DNA of 39,059 nucleotides from Muribaculaceae bacterium (lineage in GTDB: Bacteria > Bacteroidota > Bacteroidia > Bacteroidales > Muribaculaceae), in the NCBI GenBank assembly GCA_017454355.1, contig JAFTDD010000023.1:1-39059 (forward strand). The letters are read 5' to 3'. Within the stretch, counting starts at the first letter, position 1. Each line of letters begins with the position of its first letter. The notes under the pieces are model-generated. The model was not told the DNA's origin. It saw only the letters and a program-made list of their open reading frames with translations, and ran no database searches. Positions 13,969 to 22,278 of the stretch are shown piece after piece. Both the position numbers and the translations under genes were made by a program.

Positions 13969-15618
13969 ATGGCAACAACAACAAGGAAGATGACATTGCT
14001 CAATGCGGTTGAGCAAATCGTGGACAAGGCAAGCGGCTCGGCGTTGAGCGGCGAGTTCTATCGCAAGGCCGCCAAGCCAATCAACTACATTTCAAAGAAG
14101 ATGGGCATCACTCGCGAGCAAAGTGTGATGCTGGCGCTGCTCATTGAGCGTTGTGGCATGAACGATGAAACATCGTTGGGCGAGTTGGGCGAGTTGCTGG
14201 AATGTCGCAACGTGGTGCTGCTCAGGCATATCAATGATTTTGAGGAATTGGAGCGTCGACGGTTCATCGCTTGCCGTCACCGCAACAGTTATCTCGCCTT
14301 CAGAGTGCCGTCCGAGGTGGTGAAGGCGTTTAGTGATGACGTGTCCTTTAAGCCTCGTGACCTGGGACACATGGACTGCGCTGAGCTTTTTGTCGAGGTT
14401 GAGCAAATCTTTACTTTGCGCGAGAGCGACTATCTGACCTTTGAAGGCGCGGTGCAGCGCGTTAACGAACTCTTTGACAGCAACCGCGAGTTGGAGTTTG
14501 TGCGCAAGGTCCGTGCCATGAAACTTGGCGACGAAGACATGATGCTGCTGGTGATGTTCTGCCACTTGTTTGTCAATAACGGTGACGACCACATCTGCCA
14601 CCACGACTTGGACTCCCTTTATGACCGCCGGTCTACGTGGGCTAGAGTGAAAAATCGCCTTAGCACCGGTCGTCATCCCTTTTTTGTGCATAAGTTAATC
14701 GAATTCAACAATAGCGACGGCTTTGAAGACCGCTCGTCAATGCGTGTCACAATGTCGGCAAAGCGCGAACTGCTCGGCGAACTCAACCTTGTTGCCCGCC
14801 AGCAGGATCGAAACAGCGGCGATATGCTCCGTGCGGCCGAGATAGAGCACAAGGAGTTGTTCTACGGCGATCGAGTGACCGAGCGTGTAGATGAGTTGGG
14901 CAGTCTGCTTGACCAGGACCGCTACAACGACGTGCGTAGCCGGTTGAAGAAAAGCGGGTTCCGCTATGGCTTCGCGTGTTTGTTCTACGGTGCTCCCGGT
15001 ACGGGCAAGACCGAGACTGTTCTGCAGTTGGCGCGTCGCACCGGTCGCGACATTCTCCAGGTCAACATCTCTCAAATCAAGAGTATGTGGGTGGGGGAGA
15101 GCGAGAAGAATATCAAGCAGGTGTTTGACCGCTACCGTGCCATCGTCAAGGAACGTGATGTGGCGCCTATCCTTCTCTTCAACGAGGCCGATGCGGTGAT
15201 TGGCATCCGTCAGGAGGGGGCGCAGCGCGCCGTGGACAAGATGGAGAACGCTATCCAAAACATTATCCTCCAGGAGATGGAAGACCTGGACGGTATTCTA
15301 ATCGCCACCACCAACCTTGTCCAAAACCTCGACAAGGCTTTTGAGCGTCGCTTCCTCTACAAAATCAAGTTCGACATGCCCACCGCCGAGGCTCGTGCGA
15401 GTATCTGGCGGACGATGATACCGGCGCTTGACGAGGCTCAAGCGCTCACACTTGCCGACCGTTACGACTTTAGCGGCGGCCAAATCGAGAATATCGCGCG
15501 CCACTACGCCATCGGCACGATTTTGCACGGCACCCCAGAGGATGTAGTAGAGACAATCGCCGCCTACTGCGACGGCGAGCGCTTGGAGAGCACCCGGCTC
15601 AACGTCGGCTTCAACTGA
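13969..15618 (+). CDS. AAA-family ATPase
   Basis: 549 residues. Residues 1-320 are helical and unassigned. Residues 330-500 are a classical AAA domain: Walker A GAPGTGKT (341-348), a pore-loop-like segment SMWVGESEKNIKQVF (372-386), Walker B ILLFNEAD (401-408), sensor 1 IATTN (445-449) and arginine-rich AFERRF. Walker B has Asn405 in place of the usual first Asp before the catalytic Glu406; this NEAD form is seen in a subset of bacterial AAA proteins. It probably remodels a protein or complex in the cytoplasm, but the substrate is unknown. It stands alone between a terminator and a minus-strand Pmp3 gene. Confidence 0.85.
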   Translation: MATTTRKMTLLNAVEQIVDKASGSALSGEFYRKAAKPINYISKKMGITREQSVMLALLIERCGMNDETSLGELGELLECRNVVLLRHINDFEELERRRFIACRHRNSYLAFRVPSEVVKAFSDDVSFKPRDLGHMDCAELFVEVEQIFTLRESDYLTFEGAVQRVNELFDSNRELEFVRKVRAMKLGDEDMMLLVMFCHLFVNNGDDHICHHDLDSLYDRRSTWARVKNRLSTGRHPFFVHKLIEFNNSDGFEDRSSMRVTMSAKRELLGELNLVARQQDRNSGDMLRAAEIEHKELFYGDRVTERVDELGSLLDQDRYNDVRSRLKKSGFRYGFACLFYGAPGTGKTETVLQLARRTGRDILQVNISQIKSMWVGESEKNIKQVFDRYRAIVKERDVAPILLFNEADAVIGIRQEGAQRAVDKMENAIQNIILQEMEDLDGILIATTNLVQNLDKAFERRFLYKIKFDMPTAEARASIWRTMIPALDEAQALTLADRYDFSGGQIENIARHYAIGTILHGTPEDVVETIAAYCDGERLESTRLNVGFN

Positions 15619-15654
15619 TGCCGCCTCTCGTCAATTCCAGATTCTGCGCCCCGG

Positions 15655-15810
15655 TCATTCGTTCTTGTTGAGGATGACCAGGGCGCCGATGACGCCGGGT
15701 GCCCAACCGCAGAGGGTGAGCAACGTGACGATGATGATTGATCCGCAACCGCGGTCAATCACGGCCAACGGCGGCAAGATGACCGCCAGTAATACTCTAA
15801 AGCAAGACAT
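15655..15810 (-). CDS. Pmp3/YqaE-family small membrane protein
   Basis: 51 residues from the internal start at 15810 (MSCFRVLLAV). The upstream in-frame ATG at 15840 would add ten residues foreign to the family, so it was not used. Two hydrophobic helices (about 4-18 and 27-46) surround the family motif LPPLAV, and the tail is GWAPGVIGALVIL. Pmp3/UPF0057 proteins are small inner-membrane proteolipids linked to membrane potential and stress. The gene converges with the AAA ATPase, ending 36 bp from it. A candidate promoter is at 15904-15936. Confidence 0.85.
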   Translation of the reverse strand: MSCFRVLLAVILPPLAVIDRGCGSIIIVTLLTLCGWAPGVIGALVILNKNE

Positions 15811-15903
15811 ATCGTTGTAGAATAAAGTTTTCTTTATCAATAGATATAAATATCAACCTTGTTAAGCAAATATCGTGCCACGCGCGATATCCACCTCGCT
15901 CTG

Positions 15904-15936
15904 CAAAGGTATGGATTTGTTGCGGCTCTTGTTCAA
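15904..15936 (-). promoter_or_regulatory. Candidate promoter of the Pmp3-family gene
   Basis: TACCTTTG on the minus strand (15904-15911) with TTG (15934-15936) 22 bp upstream, slightly longer than the usual spacing; about 90 bp before the start. Confidence 0.4.
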
Positions 15937-15989
15937 GTTTCTAAAAATGGTTATGTTACAAACAATTTAAAAACTTCCGGTTATATTTG

Positions 15990-16020
15990 TTGCGGTTTTC
16001 AAAGAAAAGTCGTATATTTG
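15990..16020 (+). promoter_or_regulatory. Promoter of the Rpn-family nuclease gene
   Basis: TTG at 15990-15992 and TATATTTG at 16013-16020, spacing 20 bp. A second TATATTTG at 15982-15989 may be an alternative -7 box. Confidence 0.6.
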
Positions 16021-16072
16021 CAATCAGGTTATCAGCCCCATAGCAAAGTTGCGGGGTATAAAATGTGGTATT

Positions 16073-17017
16073 ATGGAAAGAGAACCGAAATTGATTAGAT
16101 TTGATTGGGCGATGAAGCGCTTGTTGCGCGACAAGGCCAATTATGGTGTACTTGAGGGCTTCATCAGCACTTTGCTTGAAAAAGACCTCAAGATTAACCG
16201 TCTTCTTGAGAGCGAGAGCAATCGCGCCAGAGAAGGCGAGAAACAGAATCGTGTCGACATTCTGGCAGAGGATGCTGACGGGGCTCTCTATATCATTGAG
16301 GTGCAGAATAACAACGAGTATGACTTCTTCCAACGGATGCTCTTTGCCACAAGTAAGGTCACAACAGAATATCTGAACAAAGGCGATGAGTATGAGCGGC
16401 TACGCAAAGTGTACAGTATTAATATCGTGTATTTTGACCTTGGTGTTGGTACAGATACTGTTTATCGCGGCACCACCGAGTTTCGAGGTATTCACGATGG
16501 TGACATCCTCAATCTGAGTAATGTGCAGCAAGAAAAGTTTGGTGTAGAGAAGGTGTGTGACATCTTTCCGGAGTACTACATCCTCAAGGCAAATGACTTT
16601 GACCGATGGTCGCGCACTCCGCTTGACCAATGGATTTACTTCTTGAGCAATAGTGAGATTCCTGCTGACGCCACCGCTCCCGGACTTCAAGAAGCACGCG
16701 AGCGGATGCGCATAGAGTCATTGTCGCCGGCCGACCGTGCCGCTTACGATGACCATTTGGATTATATGCGCTCGTGGCGGGTCCAATATGAAACGGCTAT
16801 CCTTGAGGGTCGTGCCGAGGGTCGTGCCGAGGGTCGCGCCGAGGGTCGCGCCGAGGGTCGCGCCGAAGGTCGCGCCGAAGGCCGCGTCGAGGGTCGCGCC
16901 GAAGGCCGCGCCGAGGCTGTCGCTGAGATGGCGCGTCAGATGAAAGCAAATGATATTGCGCCGGAAATGATTGCCTCTATCACAAGATTAGACTTGGAGA
17001 CCATCAAGTCGTTATAG
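16073..17017 (+). CDS. Rpn-family PD-(D/E)XK nuclease / putative transposase-like protein
   Basis: 314 residues from ATG 16073 (MEREPKLIRFDWAMKRLLRD), the start typical of this family; an ATG at 16049 lies 24 bp further upstream. The PD-(D/E)XK core is visible: VDIL (D62) and YIIEVQ (E76, Q78), followed by DFFQRMLFATSKV. Family members (recombination-promoting nuclease group) are Mg-dependent DNA endonucleases found in many copies per Bacteroidales genome. Residues about 245-280 are nine tandem EGRA units from a 12-bp DNA repeat at 16805-16912. It is flanked by a good promoter and a bidirectional terminator. Cellular role is not established. Confidence 0.85.
   Translation: MEREPKLIRFDWAMKRLLRDKANYGVLEGFISTLLEKDLKINRLLESESNRAREGEKQNRVDILAEDADGALYIIEVQNNNEYDFFQRMLFATSKVTTEYLNKGDEYERLRKVYSINIVYFDLGVGTDTVYRGTTEFRGIHDGDILNLSNVQQEKFGVEKVCDIFPEYYILKANDFDRWSRTPLDQWIYFLSNSEIPADATAPGLQEARERMRIESLSPADRAAYDDHLDYMRSWRVQYETAILEGRAEGRAEGRAEGRAEGRAEGRAEGRVEGRAEGRAEAVAEMARQMKANDIAPEMIASITRLDLETIKSL
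16805..16912 (+). repeat. 12-bp coding microsatellite (EGRA x9)
   Basis: Nine units of GAGGGTCGYGCC or near variants (GAAGGCCGCGCC) in frame, each coding Glu-Gly-Arg-Ala, with one unit EGRV. Unit gain or loss would keep the reading frame. Confidence 0.9.
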
Positions 17018-17035
17018 AGCCAGATATCACCATCT

Positions 17036-17099
17036 AAAAAAGACAGGAGAACGAGAGTTCAGTTTTCGTAAAAACGGCTCTCTTGTTCTCTTGTCTTTT
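17036..17099. terminator. Bidirectional terminator
   Basis: AAAAGACAGGAGAACGAGAG pairs with CTCTTGTTCTCTTGTCTTTT (two G-T or mismatch positions) around a 20-nt loop, with A-rich left and T-rich right flanks. It separates the convergent nuclease (+) and GH35 (-) genes. Confidence 0.85.
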
Positions 17100-17121
17100 A
17101 AATTGCTATAAGGGCGCGAGT

Positions 17122-19401
17122 TTAACGGAGGTAGAGGCGGGCGGTTTTGAGGGTGCCGGTGGAAAGCAGACGCAAGGCTGTGACTTCGAGGTCGGTGCCG
17201 AGGTCGATAACAATCAGTTGGGGCAGGGAAGAGCCGGTCGCTGCTTGCCATCGAGTGCTCTCCTGGAGGTCGATCGCCTTGGTGGCGTTGTTGTTGCCGG
17301 CGGCAAAGTCCTCACTGTCGACGTAGTGGACGGTGTATCGCGACGGGTCGATGTCGTTGCCGTTGCTGTCGATGACGCGCACTTCGGCGATGGCGGGCGC
17401 ATCGCCTTCGTTCCATACTTGGGAACACTCGATGATGATGAGGCGGCCGAAGAGTGGTTTTGCCAACTCGAACGTTTGCCAGTTGTTGCCGGCCGCAATA
17501 TCCATCGTCATGGCCACGTCCCAGTCGTGGAGCACGGGGCGTGTGGCGGCGATAGTTGCCTCTGCTTTGCCCGGGCGGTCGAGTATGGGCTCTGCGAGGC
17601 CGGCAATGGTAGGTTCGCCTTCCGGACCAATGAGGTCAAGCACTACGACCTCATTCTCTCCCTCCTGCAACCAGCACCCCGGCAGGTAGAGCGTTTGCTG
17701 CGGCCCGATGTGCCAGAATCGGCCCAACGCGTGGCCATTGACCCATACCTGCCCCTTGCCCCAATGGCTGAGATCGAGGAACGTGTCGCCAATGCGGTGC
17801 AGGCTGTCGGTGACAAATGTGCCGCGGTAGTATCCGGCCTTGCCGGCGGGCGCGTCTTGTTGTGTATTGAGGAAGGCGTTTGCGGCAACACTATACTCAT
17901 CGGGTAGCAACGCGATGTCCCAGTCGGTGACAGCCCTGCCATTGACTGAAACATCGCCGATGATGCCCTTGTGGTCGTTAATGCCGCGACCGAAGTTGAT
18001 GCGTCCCATTCCCTCCACAAGCAACTCGAGGCGGGCTTCGGCAGCGTGTGGCGGCAGGCGCAGCGTCGTGGTACCCTTGGCGCGGTTGAGCGTGCCCACC
18101 GGCCGACCGTCAAGCGTTACGCGAGCCCAGTCGTGGCAGCCGGGCACGTCGAGCGTGGTGCTGTCGGTGGCTGCATCGGCGAGTGTGGCGGTGTAGATTG
18201 CGGCTCCGAAGCCCATATCCATCTGCTCAAACGTTAGGGGACGCTCGCTGTGAATCGAGCCGGTGGCGGCAGCGTGTAGTGGCGCGTGGTCGGAGAGACG
18301 CAGCGCCGGTAGGGAGACTATCGGATGCGGCGGTTCGGGCACTGCCTCTATCATAGCCAATGGGTTGTCGCGCAGTAGCACGCCGCGCAGCCGATCAAAT
18401 TTGTCGGTGGGCAGACCCCACTCGTTGATAGGGGCATCGTAGTCGTAACTCGTCACATCGGGCGCGTAGCCCGGACTGTTGGCTCCGGCCCAGTGGCCAA
18501 AGGATGTGCCGCCGTGGGTCATATAGAGCGAGAAGGAGATGCCGCCCTCGAGCATGTGACTGACGCCGGCCACCATCTCATCGGCGGGTCGTGTCTCGTG
18601 GGCCGCACCCCATTTGTCGAACCACCCGCTCCAGTATTCCGAGCACATCAGCGGCGTGCGTGGCCGCAACTCGCGCAGGCGCGCAAACTCCTTGTCGACG
18701 TCGCTGCCGGTGCCAAAGTTCATTGTCCACAGCAAGTCCGGCAGGGCATTTTGCTCAAAATTGCTTGACCAGTCGCATTGGAAGAGTGTCACACCATTAA
18801 AGCCCGCCTGGCGGACGATGTCACGCACGGCGGCCACGTACTCGGGGTCGGTGCCGTAGGAGCCCATCTCGTTCTCGACCTGCACCATGATGATAGGGCC
18901 ACCGTTGTTGATGGTGAGCGGCGCCAGTTGGCGGCCGACCTCGTTCTCAAAGCGGCGAACATGATCGATGAAGCGTTTGTCGCAACTGCGCAAGGGTATA
19001 TCGGCCTTGAGCAACCACCACGGCAGTCCACCCATTTCCCACTCGGCGCACACGTATGGCTCGGGCCTGACGATAACCCACATGCCGTGCCTTTGTGCCA
19101 GGCGGCAAAATTCGGCCACATCGTTCTGGCCGGTGAAGTCAAATGTCCCCTCAACCTGCTCGTGGACGTTCCAAAAAACATAAAGGCAAATCGTGTTCAT
19201 GCCCAACGCTTTGCACATTTTGATACGGTGCTCCCAGTAGGGTCGCGGAATGCGCGGGTAGTGGAGTTCGGCAGCCTTGATGATGAACGGCTGTCCGTCG
19301 AGGCGGAACACACCGCCCACGGTGTCGGCCTCAAACGTGTGGGCGTTGGTGCCCAGCGCGATAACTATCGCCGCTATCAATAACTTGAGTCGTGAAATCA
19401 T
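17122..19401 (-). CDS. GH35 beta-galactosidase, secreted
   Basis: 759 residues with signal peptide (MISRLKLLIAAIVIALGTNA). The GH35 barrel (about 28-350) begins with FRLDGQPFIIKAAELHYPRI and WEHRIKMCKALGMNT. It carries the acid/base Glu178 in VQVENEMGSYG and nucleophile Glu255 in CSEYWSGWFD. Beta-sandwich domains follow, with GKGQVWVNGHALGRFWHIGP and YLPGCWLQEGENEVV typical of the family. Residues about 620-759 look like an F5/8-type (discoidin) carbohydrate-binding domain. It removes terminal beta-galactose from host or diet glycans in the periplasm or at the surface. No SusC/D pair lies nearby, so it is outside a classical PUL. The promoter at 19424-19455 is excellent. Confidence 0.95.
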   Translation of the reverse strand: MISRLKLLIAAIVIALGTNAHTFEADTVGGVFRLDGQPFIIKAAELHYPRIPRPYWEHRIKMCKALGMNTICLYVFWNVHEQVEGTFDFTGQNDVAEFCRLAQRHGMWVIVRPEPYVCAEWEMGGLPWWLLKADIPLRSCDKRFIDHVRRFENEVGRQLAPLTINNGGPIIMVQVENEMGSYGTDPEYVAAVRDIVRQAGFNGVTLFQCDWSSNFEQNALPDLLWTMNFGTGSDVDKEFARLRELRPRTPLMCSEYWSGWFDKWGAAHETRPADEMVAGVSHMLEGGISFSLYMTHGGTSFGHWAGANSPGYAPDVTSYDYDAPINEWGLPTDKFDRLRGVLLRDNPLAMIEAVPEPPHPIVSLPALRLSDHAPLHAAATGSIHSERPLTFEQMDMGFGAAIYTATLADAATDSTTLDVPGCHDWARVTLDGRPVGTLNRAKGTTTLRLPPHAAEARLELLVEGMGRINFGRGINDHKGIIGDVSVNGRAVTDWDIALLPDEYSVAANAFLNTQQDAPAGKAGYYRGTFVTDSLHRIGDTFLDLSHWGKGQVWVNGHALGRFWHIGPQQTLYLPGCWLQEGENEVVVLDLIGPEGEPTIAGLAEPILDRPGKAEATIAATRPVLHDWDVAMTMDIAAGNNWQTFELAKPLFGRLIIIECSQVWNEGDAPAIAEVRVIDSNGNDIDPSRYTVHYVDSEDFAAGNNNATKAIDLQESTRWQAATGSSLPQLIVIDLGTDLEVTALRLLSTGTLKTARLYLR

Positions 19402-19423
19402 ATTACTCGTTAGGGATATGTGG

Positions 19424-19455
19424 CAAAGATAGTCAAAAAAACGATATGCACCAAA
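19424..19455 (-). promoter_or_regulatory. Promoter of the GH35 gene
   Basis: Minus-strand TTTG (19452-19455), 20-bp spacer, TATCTTTG (19424-19431): full match to the Bacteroidetes promoter, about 22 bp before the start codon. Confidence 0.75.
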
Positions 19456-19477
19456 TATATCTGCTGCGCAGTCGCAC

Positions 19478-19570
19478 GGGAAATCTTTCAGTATCTTTTA
19501 TCCAAGTTTCTAAAGTAGATAAATTGATGGTTGTGAGAAATGTAGGGGCAGAATTTATTCTGCCCCTACA
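19478..19570. repeat. Dispersed element with 13-bp-stem hairpin, copy 1
   Basis: Order: GGGAAATCTTTCA, ATCTT, TCCAAGTTTCTAAAGTAGA, then a perfect hairpin GTAGGGGCAGAAT-TT-ATTCTGCCCCTAC (19542-19569). The same order appears at 30110-30223 with a different but still paired stem. No gene lies in 19402-20154; this element, a 51-bp repeat and a CG palindrome fill most of it. Confidence 0.7.
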
Positions 19571-19786
19571 AGTAACCGCTTATTATTAACATGACTATCA
19601 ATCACTTTTACATCAAAAACTTGAGTCTTTTATCCTTTGTAGGGCCTGGCCTTGGCCTGGCCATTTTACGGATTTTTCGTGAGAATAATAGACGGAAATA
19701 GACGGAAATAGACGAGAGGAATTTTAATCTTGGGCAGGCAGACAACGAGTTGCGGATTTTAGGCTTATCACAAATCTTTCCAATTA

Positions 19787-19915
19787 TAGCGTATTGCCGG
19801 CCACAAACCGTTGAAAAATGGTGTTCGTGGCTAACAATAGCGCATTTATGGCCATGAGTGGGTGAAAAATGGTGTTCGTGGCTAGCAATAGCGTATTGCC
19901 GGCCACGAACGGGCA
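19787..19915. repeat. 51-bp tandem repeat, 2.5 copies
   Basis: Units start at 19787, 19838 and 19889 with TAGCGYATT. Each contains GGTGAAAAATGGTGTTCGTGGCT-like sequence (shared core GAAAAATGGTGTTCGTGG). Inverted GTATTGCCGGCCAC / GTGGCTAACAATAGC segments allow stem-loops. A triplet of TAGACGGAAA-type units at 10-bp period lies just left (19691-19714). Confidence 0.75.
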
Positions 19916-19953
19916 TTTGTAATACTCCTTAATTCAGCTGGGCTCGATATTTC

Positions 19954-20112
19954 CTCTCGAAAATTCTCGAGAATTTCCGAAAAATTTTAATCTTATCCCG
20001 TGAATTTCTGTGAATTATCGTGAAATTAATTGTAGATAAAACACAGCAAATAAAATATTTACGAAATTTCACGAAAATTCACGGGAGATTAATTTTCGAA
20101 AATTCTCGTGAG
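19954..20112. repeat. Nested palindrome with CG every 10 bp (HflX 3' side)
   Basis: CG dinucleotides start at 19958, 19968, 19978 and 19999, (TG at 20009), 20019 on the left arm, then 20062, 20072, 20082 and 20097, 20107 on the right. Left-arm blocks TCGAGAATTTCCGAAAA and CCCGTGAATTT are inverted on the right as TTTTCGAAAATTCTCG and AAATTCACGGG. It lies 43 bp past the HflX stop. Confidence 0.85.
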
Positions 20113-20154
20113 CTCTCAAGGTTGTGGATTTTTGGATTCTGTGAATTGGGGCGT

Positions 20155-21384
20155 TTAAAGGTCGTCGTAGTGTTGGAAGAGGAAGTCGTTGTAGGGGTAA
20201 CGCTCGGCATGGATGCGGCGCGCGTGGTCGTAGAGCATCGCCTTGAGGCTGTCGATGCCGGCACCGGTGCGTGCCGAGACAAAGACGCAATTGCCCTCCA
20301 ACCGTGCCATCCACGTCTGCTGTAATTCTTCCAGAGGGATGTTCTCGCGGCTGCGTGGCGTCAGGTCGTCCTCGTCTTTGGGCACATGGCTGAATTTGTC
20401 CACTTTATTAAAGACCATGATGACCGGCTTGTCGGCCGCCTCGCAAACGTCTTGAAGGGTGCGTGTCACCACGTCAATCTGTTCCTCAAACTGCGGATGA
20501 CTGATGTCGACCACATGAACCAGCAGGTCGCTGTCGCGCACTTCGTCGAGCGTGGTTTTGAACGACTCCACGAGGTGGGTGGGCAACTTGCGGATAAAGC
20601 CGACTGTGTCGGTGAGCAGGAACGGCAGGTTGTCGATGACAACCTTTCGCACAGTGGTGTCGAGCGTGGCAAACAGGCGGTCTTCGGCAAACACTTCACT
20701 CTTGCTCAGCACGTTCATCAGCGTGGACTTGCCCACGTTGGTGTAACCCACCAGGGCCACGCGAGTGAGTTTGCCGCGGTTGCGCCGCTGGATTACCTTC
20801 TGGCGGTCCCATTCGGCCAGACGTTGCCGCAGCAAGGCGATTTTGGTCTTGATGATGCGGCGGTCGGTCTCAATCTGCGCCTCGCCCGGGCCTCGCATTC
20901 CGATGCCGCCTCGCTGTCGCTCGAGGTGGGTCCACATACCGGTGAGTCGCGGCAGCAGGTATTGGTACTGCGCGAGTTCGACTTGCATCTTGGCGTTGGC
21001 CGTCTGGGCGCGCTTGGCAAAGATGTCGAGGATGAGCGTGGTGCGGTCGAGTACCTTCACTTTCAGTTCGCGCTCGATGTTGGCAACCTGCTTTGGCGAG
21101 AGGTCGTCGTCAAAGACAACGAGGGCGATGTCGCTCGCGCCTACAAAGGCGGCGATTTCCTCCAGTTTGCCTTTGCCGACGTAGGTGGCGCGGTTGGGCG
21201 CGTCCATGCGCTGTGTGAACCGCTTGACTGTCACGGCACCGGCCGTAGTGGCGAGGAACTCGAGTTCGTCAAGATATTCGCGCGACTTGGCCTCGTCTTG
21301 TTGTGGCGTGATGAGTCCCACGAGCACAGCGCGCTCAGTCTCCAGTTCCGCTATGTGCCGTTTTCGGTCGTCAATAAATCCCAT
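20155..21384 (-). CDS. hflX: GTPase HflX
   Basis: 409 residues. The N-terminal HflX domain includes NRATYVGKGKLEEI and VVFDDDLSPKQVANIE; the central coiled region has RGGIGMRGPGEAQIETDRR. The GTPase domain has G1 GYTNVGKS (213-220), G3 DTVGFIRKLP (259-268) and G4 NKVD (326-329). HflX binds the 50S subunit and splits stalled or hibernating ribosomes. The C-terminal acidic loop and tail to residue 409 are somewhat longer than the shortest homologues but usual for Bacteroidetes. Start at 21384 gives the expected N-terminus. It follows the OmpH-like gene across a GTTGAG palindrome, and a CG-phased palindrome follows its stop. Confidence 0.95.
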   Translation of the reverse strand: MGFIDDRKRHIAELETERAVLVGLITPQQDEAKSREYLDELEFLATTAGAVTVKRFTQRMDAPNRATYVGKGKLEEIAAFVGASDIALVVFDDDLSPKQVANIERELKVKVLDRTTLILDIFAKRAQTANAKMQVELAQYQYLLPRLTGMWTHLERQRGGIGMRGPGEAQIETDRRIIKTKIALLRQRLAEWDRQKVIQRRNRGKLTRVALVGYTNVGKSTLMNVLSKSEVFAEDRLFATLDTTVRKVVIDNLPFLLTDTVGFIRKLPTHLVESFKTTLDEVRDSDLLVHVVDISHPQFEEQIDVVTRTLQDVCEAADKPVIMVFNKVDKFSHVPKDEDDLTPRSRENIPLEELQQTWMARLEGNCVFVSARTGAGIDSLKAMLYDHARRIHAERYPYNDFLFQHYDDL

Positions 21385-21387
21385 GAT

Positions 21388-21520
21388 GAAAGGTTGAAGT
21401 GTTGAGAAGTTGAGGGTTGAGAGGTTGAGCCGTTTGCTATCGCAACCGGGAATAAGTGTCTTTTCCCGAGCGCGGTAGCGCGAGGCTCAACCTCTCAACC
21501 CTCAACCCCTCAACCTCTAT
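21388..21520. repeat. GTTGAGAG-flanked palindromic element, copy B (inverted)
   Basis: Same element as 11021-11178 but in reverse orientation: GAGCCGTTTGCTATCGCAACC lies left and GCGCGGTAGCGCGAGGCTC right, flanked by GTTGAGAG and CTCTCAAC repeats. It begins 2 bp from the OmpH-like stop. Confidence 0.8.
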
Positions 21521-21521
21521 T

Positions 21522-22106
21522 TTACTTTTTCTCGACTTTAACGTAGCGTTTGTTCAAGCCGGCAACCACGTCATCGGTGGCATCGTAAGCGTTGTTAATG
21601 TAAACTGTGGCACTCTTGCGCAACACAACATCAAAGCCCTTCTCAACGGCATAGTCCTTCATAAAGTTAGTGATGGAATCTTGCAGTTGGTTCTGACTTT
21701 GGGCGAGTTCGCTCTCGATGCTCTGGCGCAGCGAGCCGAGGTAGTTTTCGGCATCTTTCTGCATCTTGTCGAGTTTGGCGGCATCGGCGTTGTAACTCTC
21801 CTCGGTGAGGTAGCCGTTGTTGCGATACTTGTTCTGCATCTCGCCGGCAAACTTTTGGATGGCGTTGCCGCGCTGCGTTTGGGCTGCGTCAAACTGGTTT
21901 TGGCGGCGAAGCATCGCCTCGTTGATGTCCTTGGCCAGATTGTAATTGTTGAGGATTGAGTCCTCGTCAATGTAGCAGATGCGCAGGCTCGGAGTGGCTG
22001 TGGAACCGCCGCTACCGGCTGTGGAAGCAGGTGCCGGCTTGCTGTTGCAGGCCATGGCCAGCATCATTGTGGCGGCTATGAGCGCCACATTAGTCAGTTT
22101 TCTCAT
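21522..22106 (-). CDS. OmpH/Skp-family lipoprotein
   Basis: 194 residues. A lipoprotein signal ends in MLAMAC (Cys20), unlike soluble Skp. After a Ser/Ala linker, residues 45-190 follow the OmpH pattern: RICYIDEDSILNNYN at the start of the fold, a long charged coiled coil (about 60-150) and a C-terminal KGFDVVLRKSATVYINNAYDATDDVV strand region. Family members act as periplasmic chaperones for outer membrane proteins. Here the lipid anchor would tether it to a membrane. It lies between two GTTGAG palindromes (copies B and C). Confidence 0.9.
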   Translation of the reverse strand: MRKLTNVALIAATMMLAMACNSKPAPASTAGSGGSTATPSLRICYIDEDSILNNYNLAKDINEAMLRRQNQFDAAQTQRGNAIQKFAGEMQNKYRNNGYLTEESYNADAAKLDKMQKDAENYLGSLRQSIESELAQSQNQLQDSITNFMKDYAVEKGFDVVLRKSATVYINNAYDATDDVVAGLNKRYVKVEKK

Positions 22107-22131
22107 GTCGTTATATTGATAATATTGTCGT

Positions 22132-22276
22132 TAGTGGTTGAGTGGTTGAGTGGTTGAGTGGTTGAGTGGTTGAGCCTCGCGCTATCGCGCTCGGGGATAA
22201 TAGTATTGTTTTACAATCCTTCCCATTTGCGATAGCAAATGGCTCAACCTCTCAACCCTCAACCTCTCAACCTTTT
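22132..22276. repeat. GTTGAG-flanked palindromic element, copy C
   Basis: Five 8-bp units of GGTTGAGT lead into GAGCCTCGCGCTATCGCGCTC. The right arm has TTTGCGATAGCAAATGGCTC and CTCTCAAC units. It ends 3 bp from the stop of the small membrane protein gene at 22279. Confidence 0.8.
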
Positions 22277-22278
22277 AG

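Noticed and set aside
15859-16098. Plus-strand ORF of 79 codons before the Rpn-family gene
   Set aside because: Covers the promoter of that gene and lacks any recognisable feature.
19608-19916. Minus-strand ORF of 102 codons
   Set aside because: Composed of the 51-bp repeat, the GACG triplet and a GGCCTGGCC-type repeat; no family match, no signal, no promoter.
20386-21405. Plus-strand ORF of 339 codons
   Set aside because: Antisense to hflX, which has all GTPase motifs.
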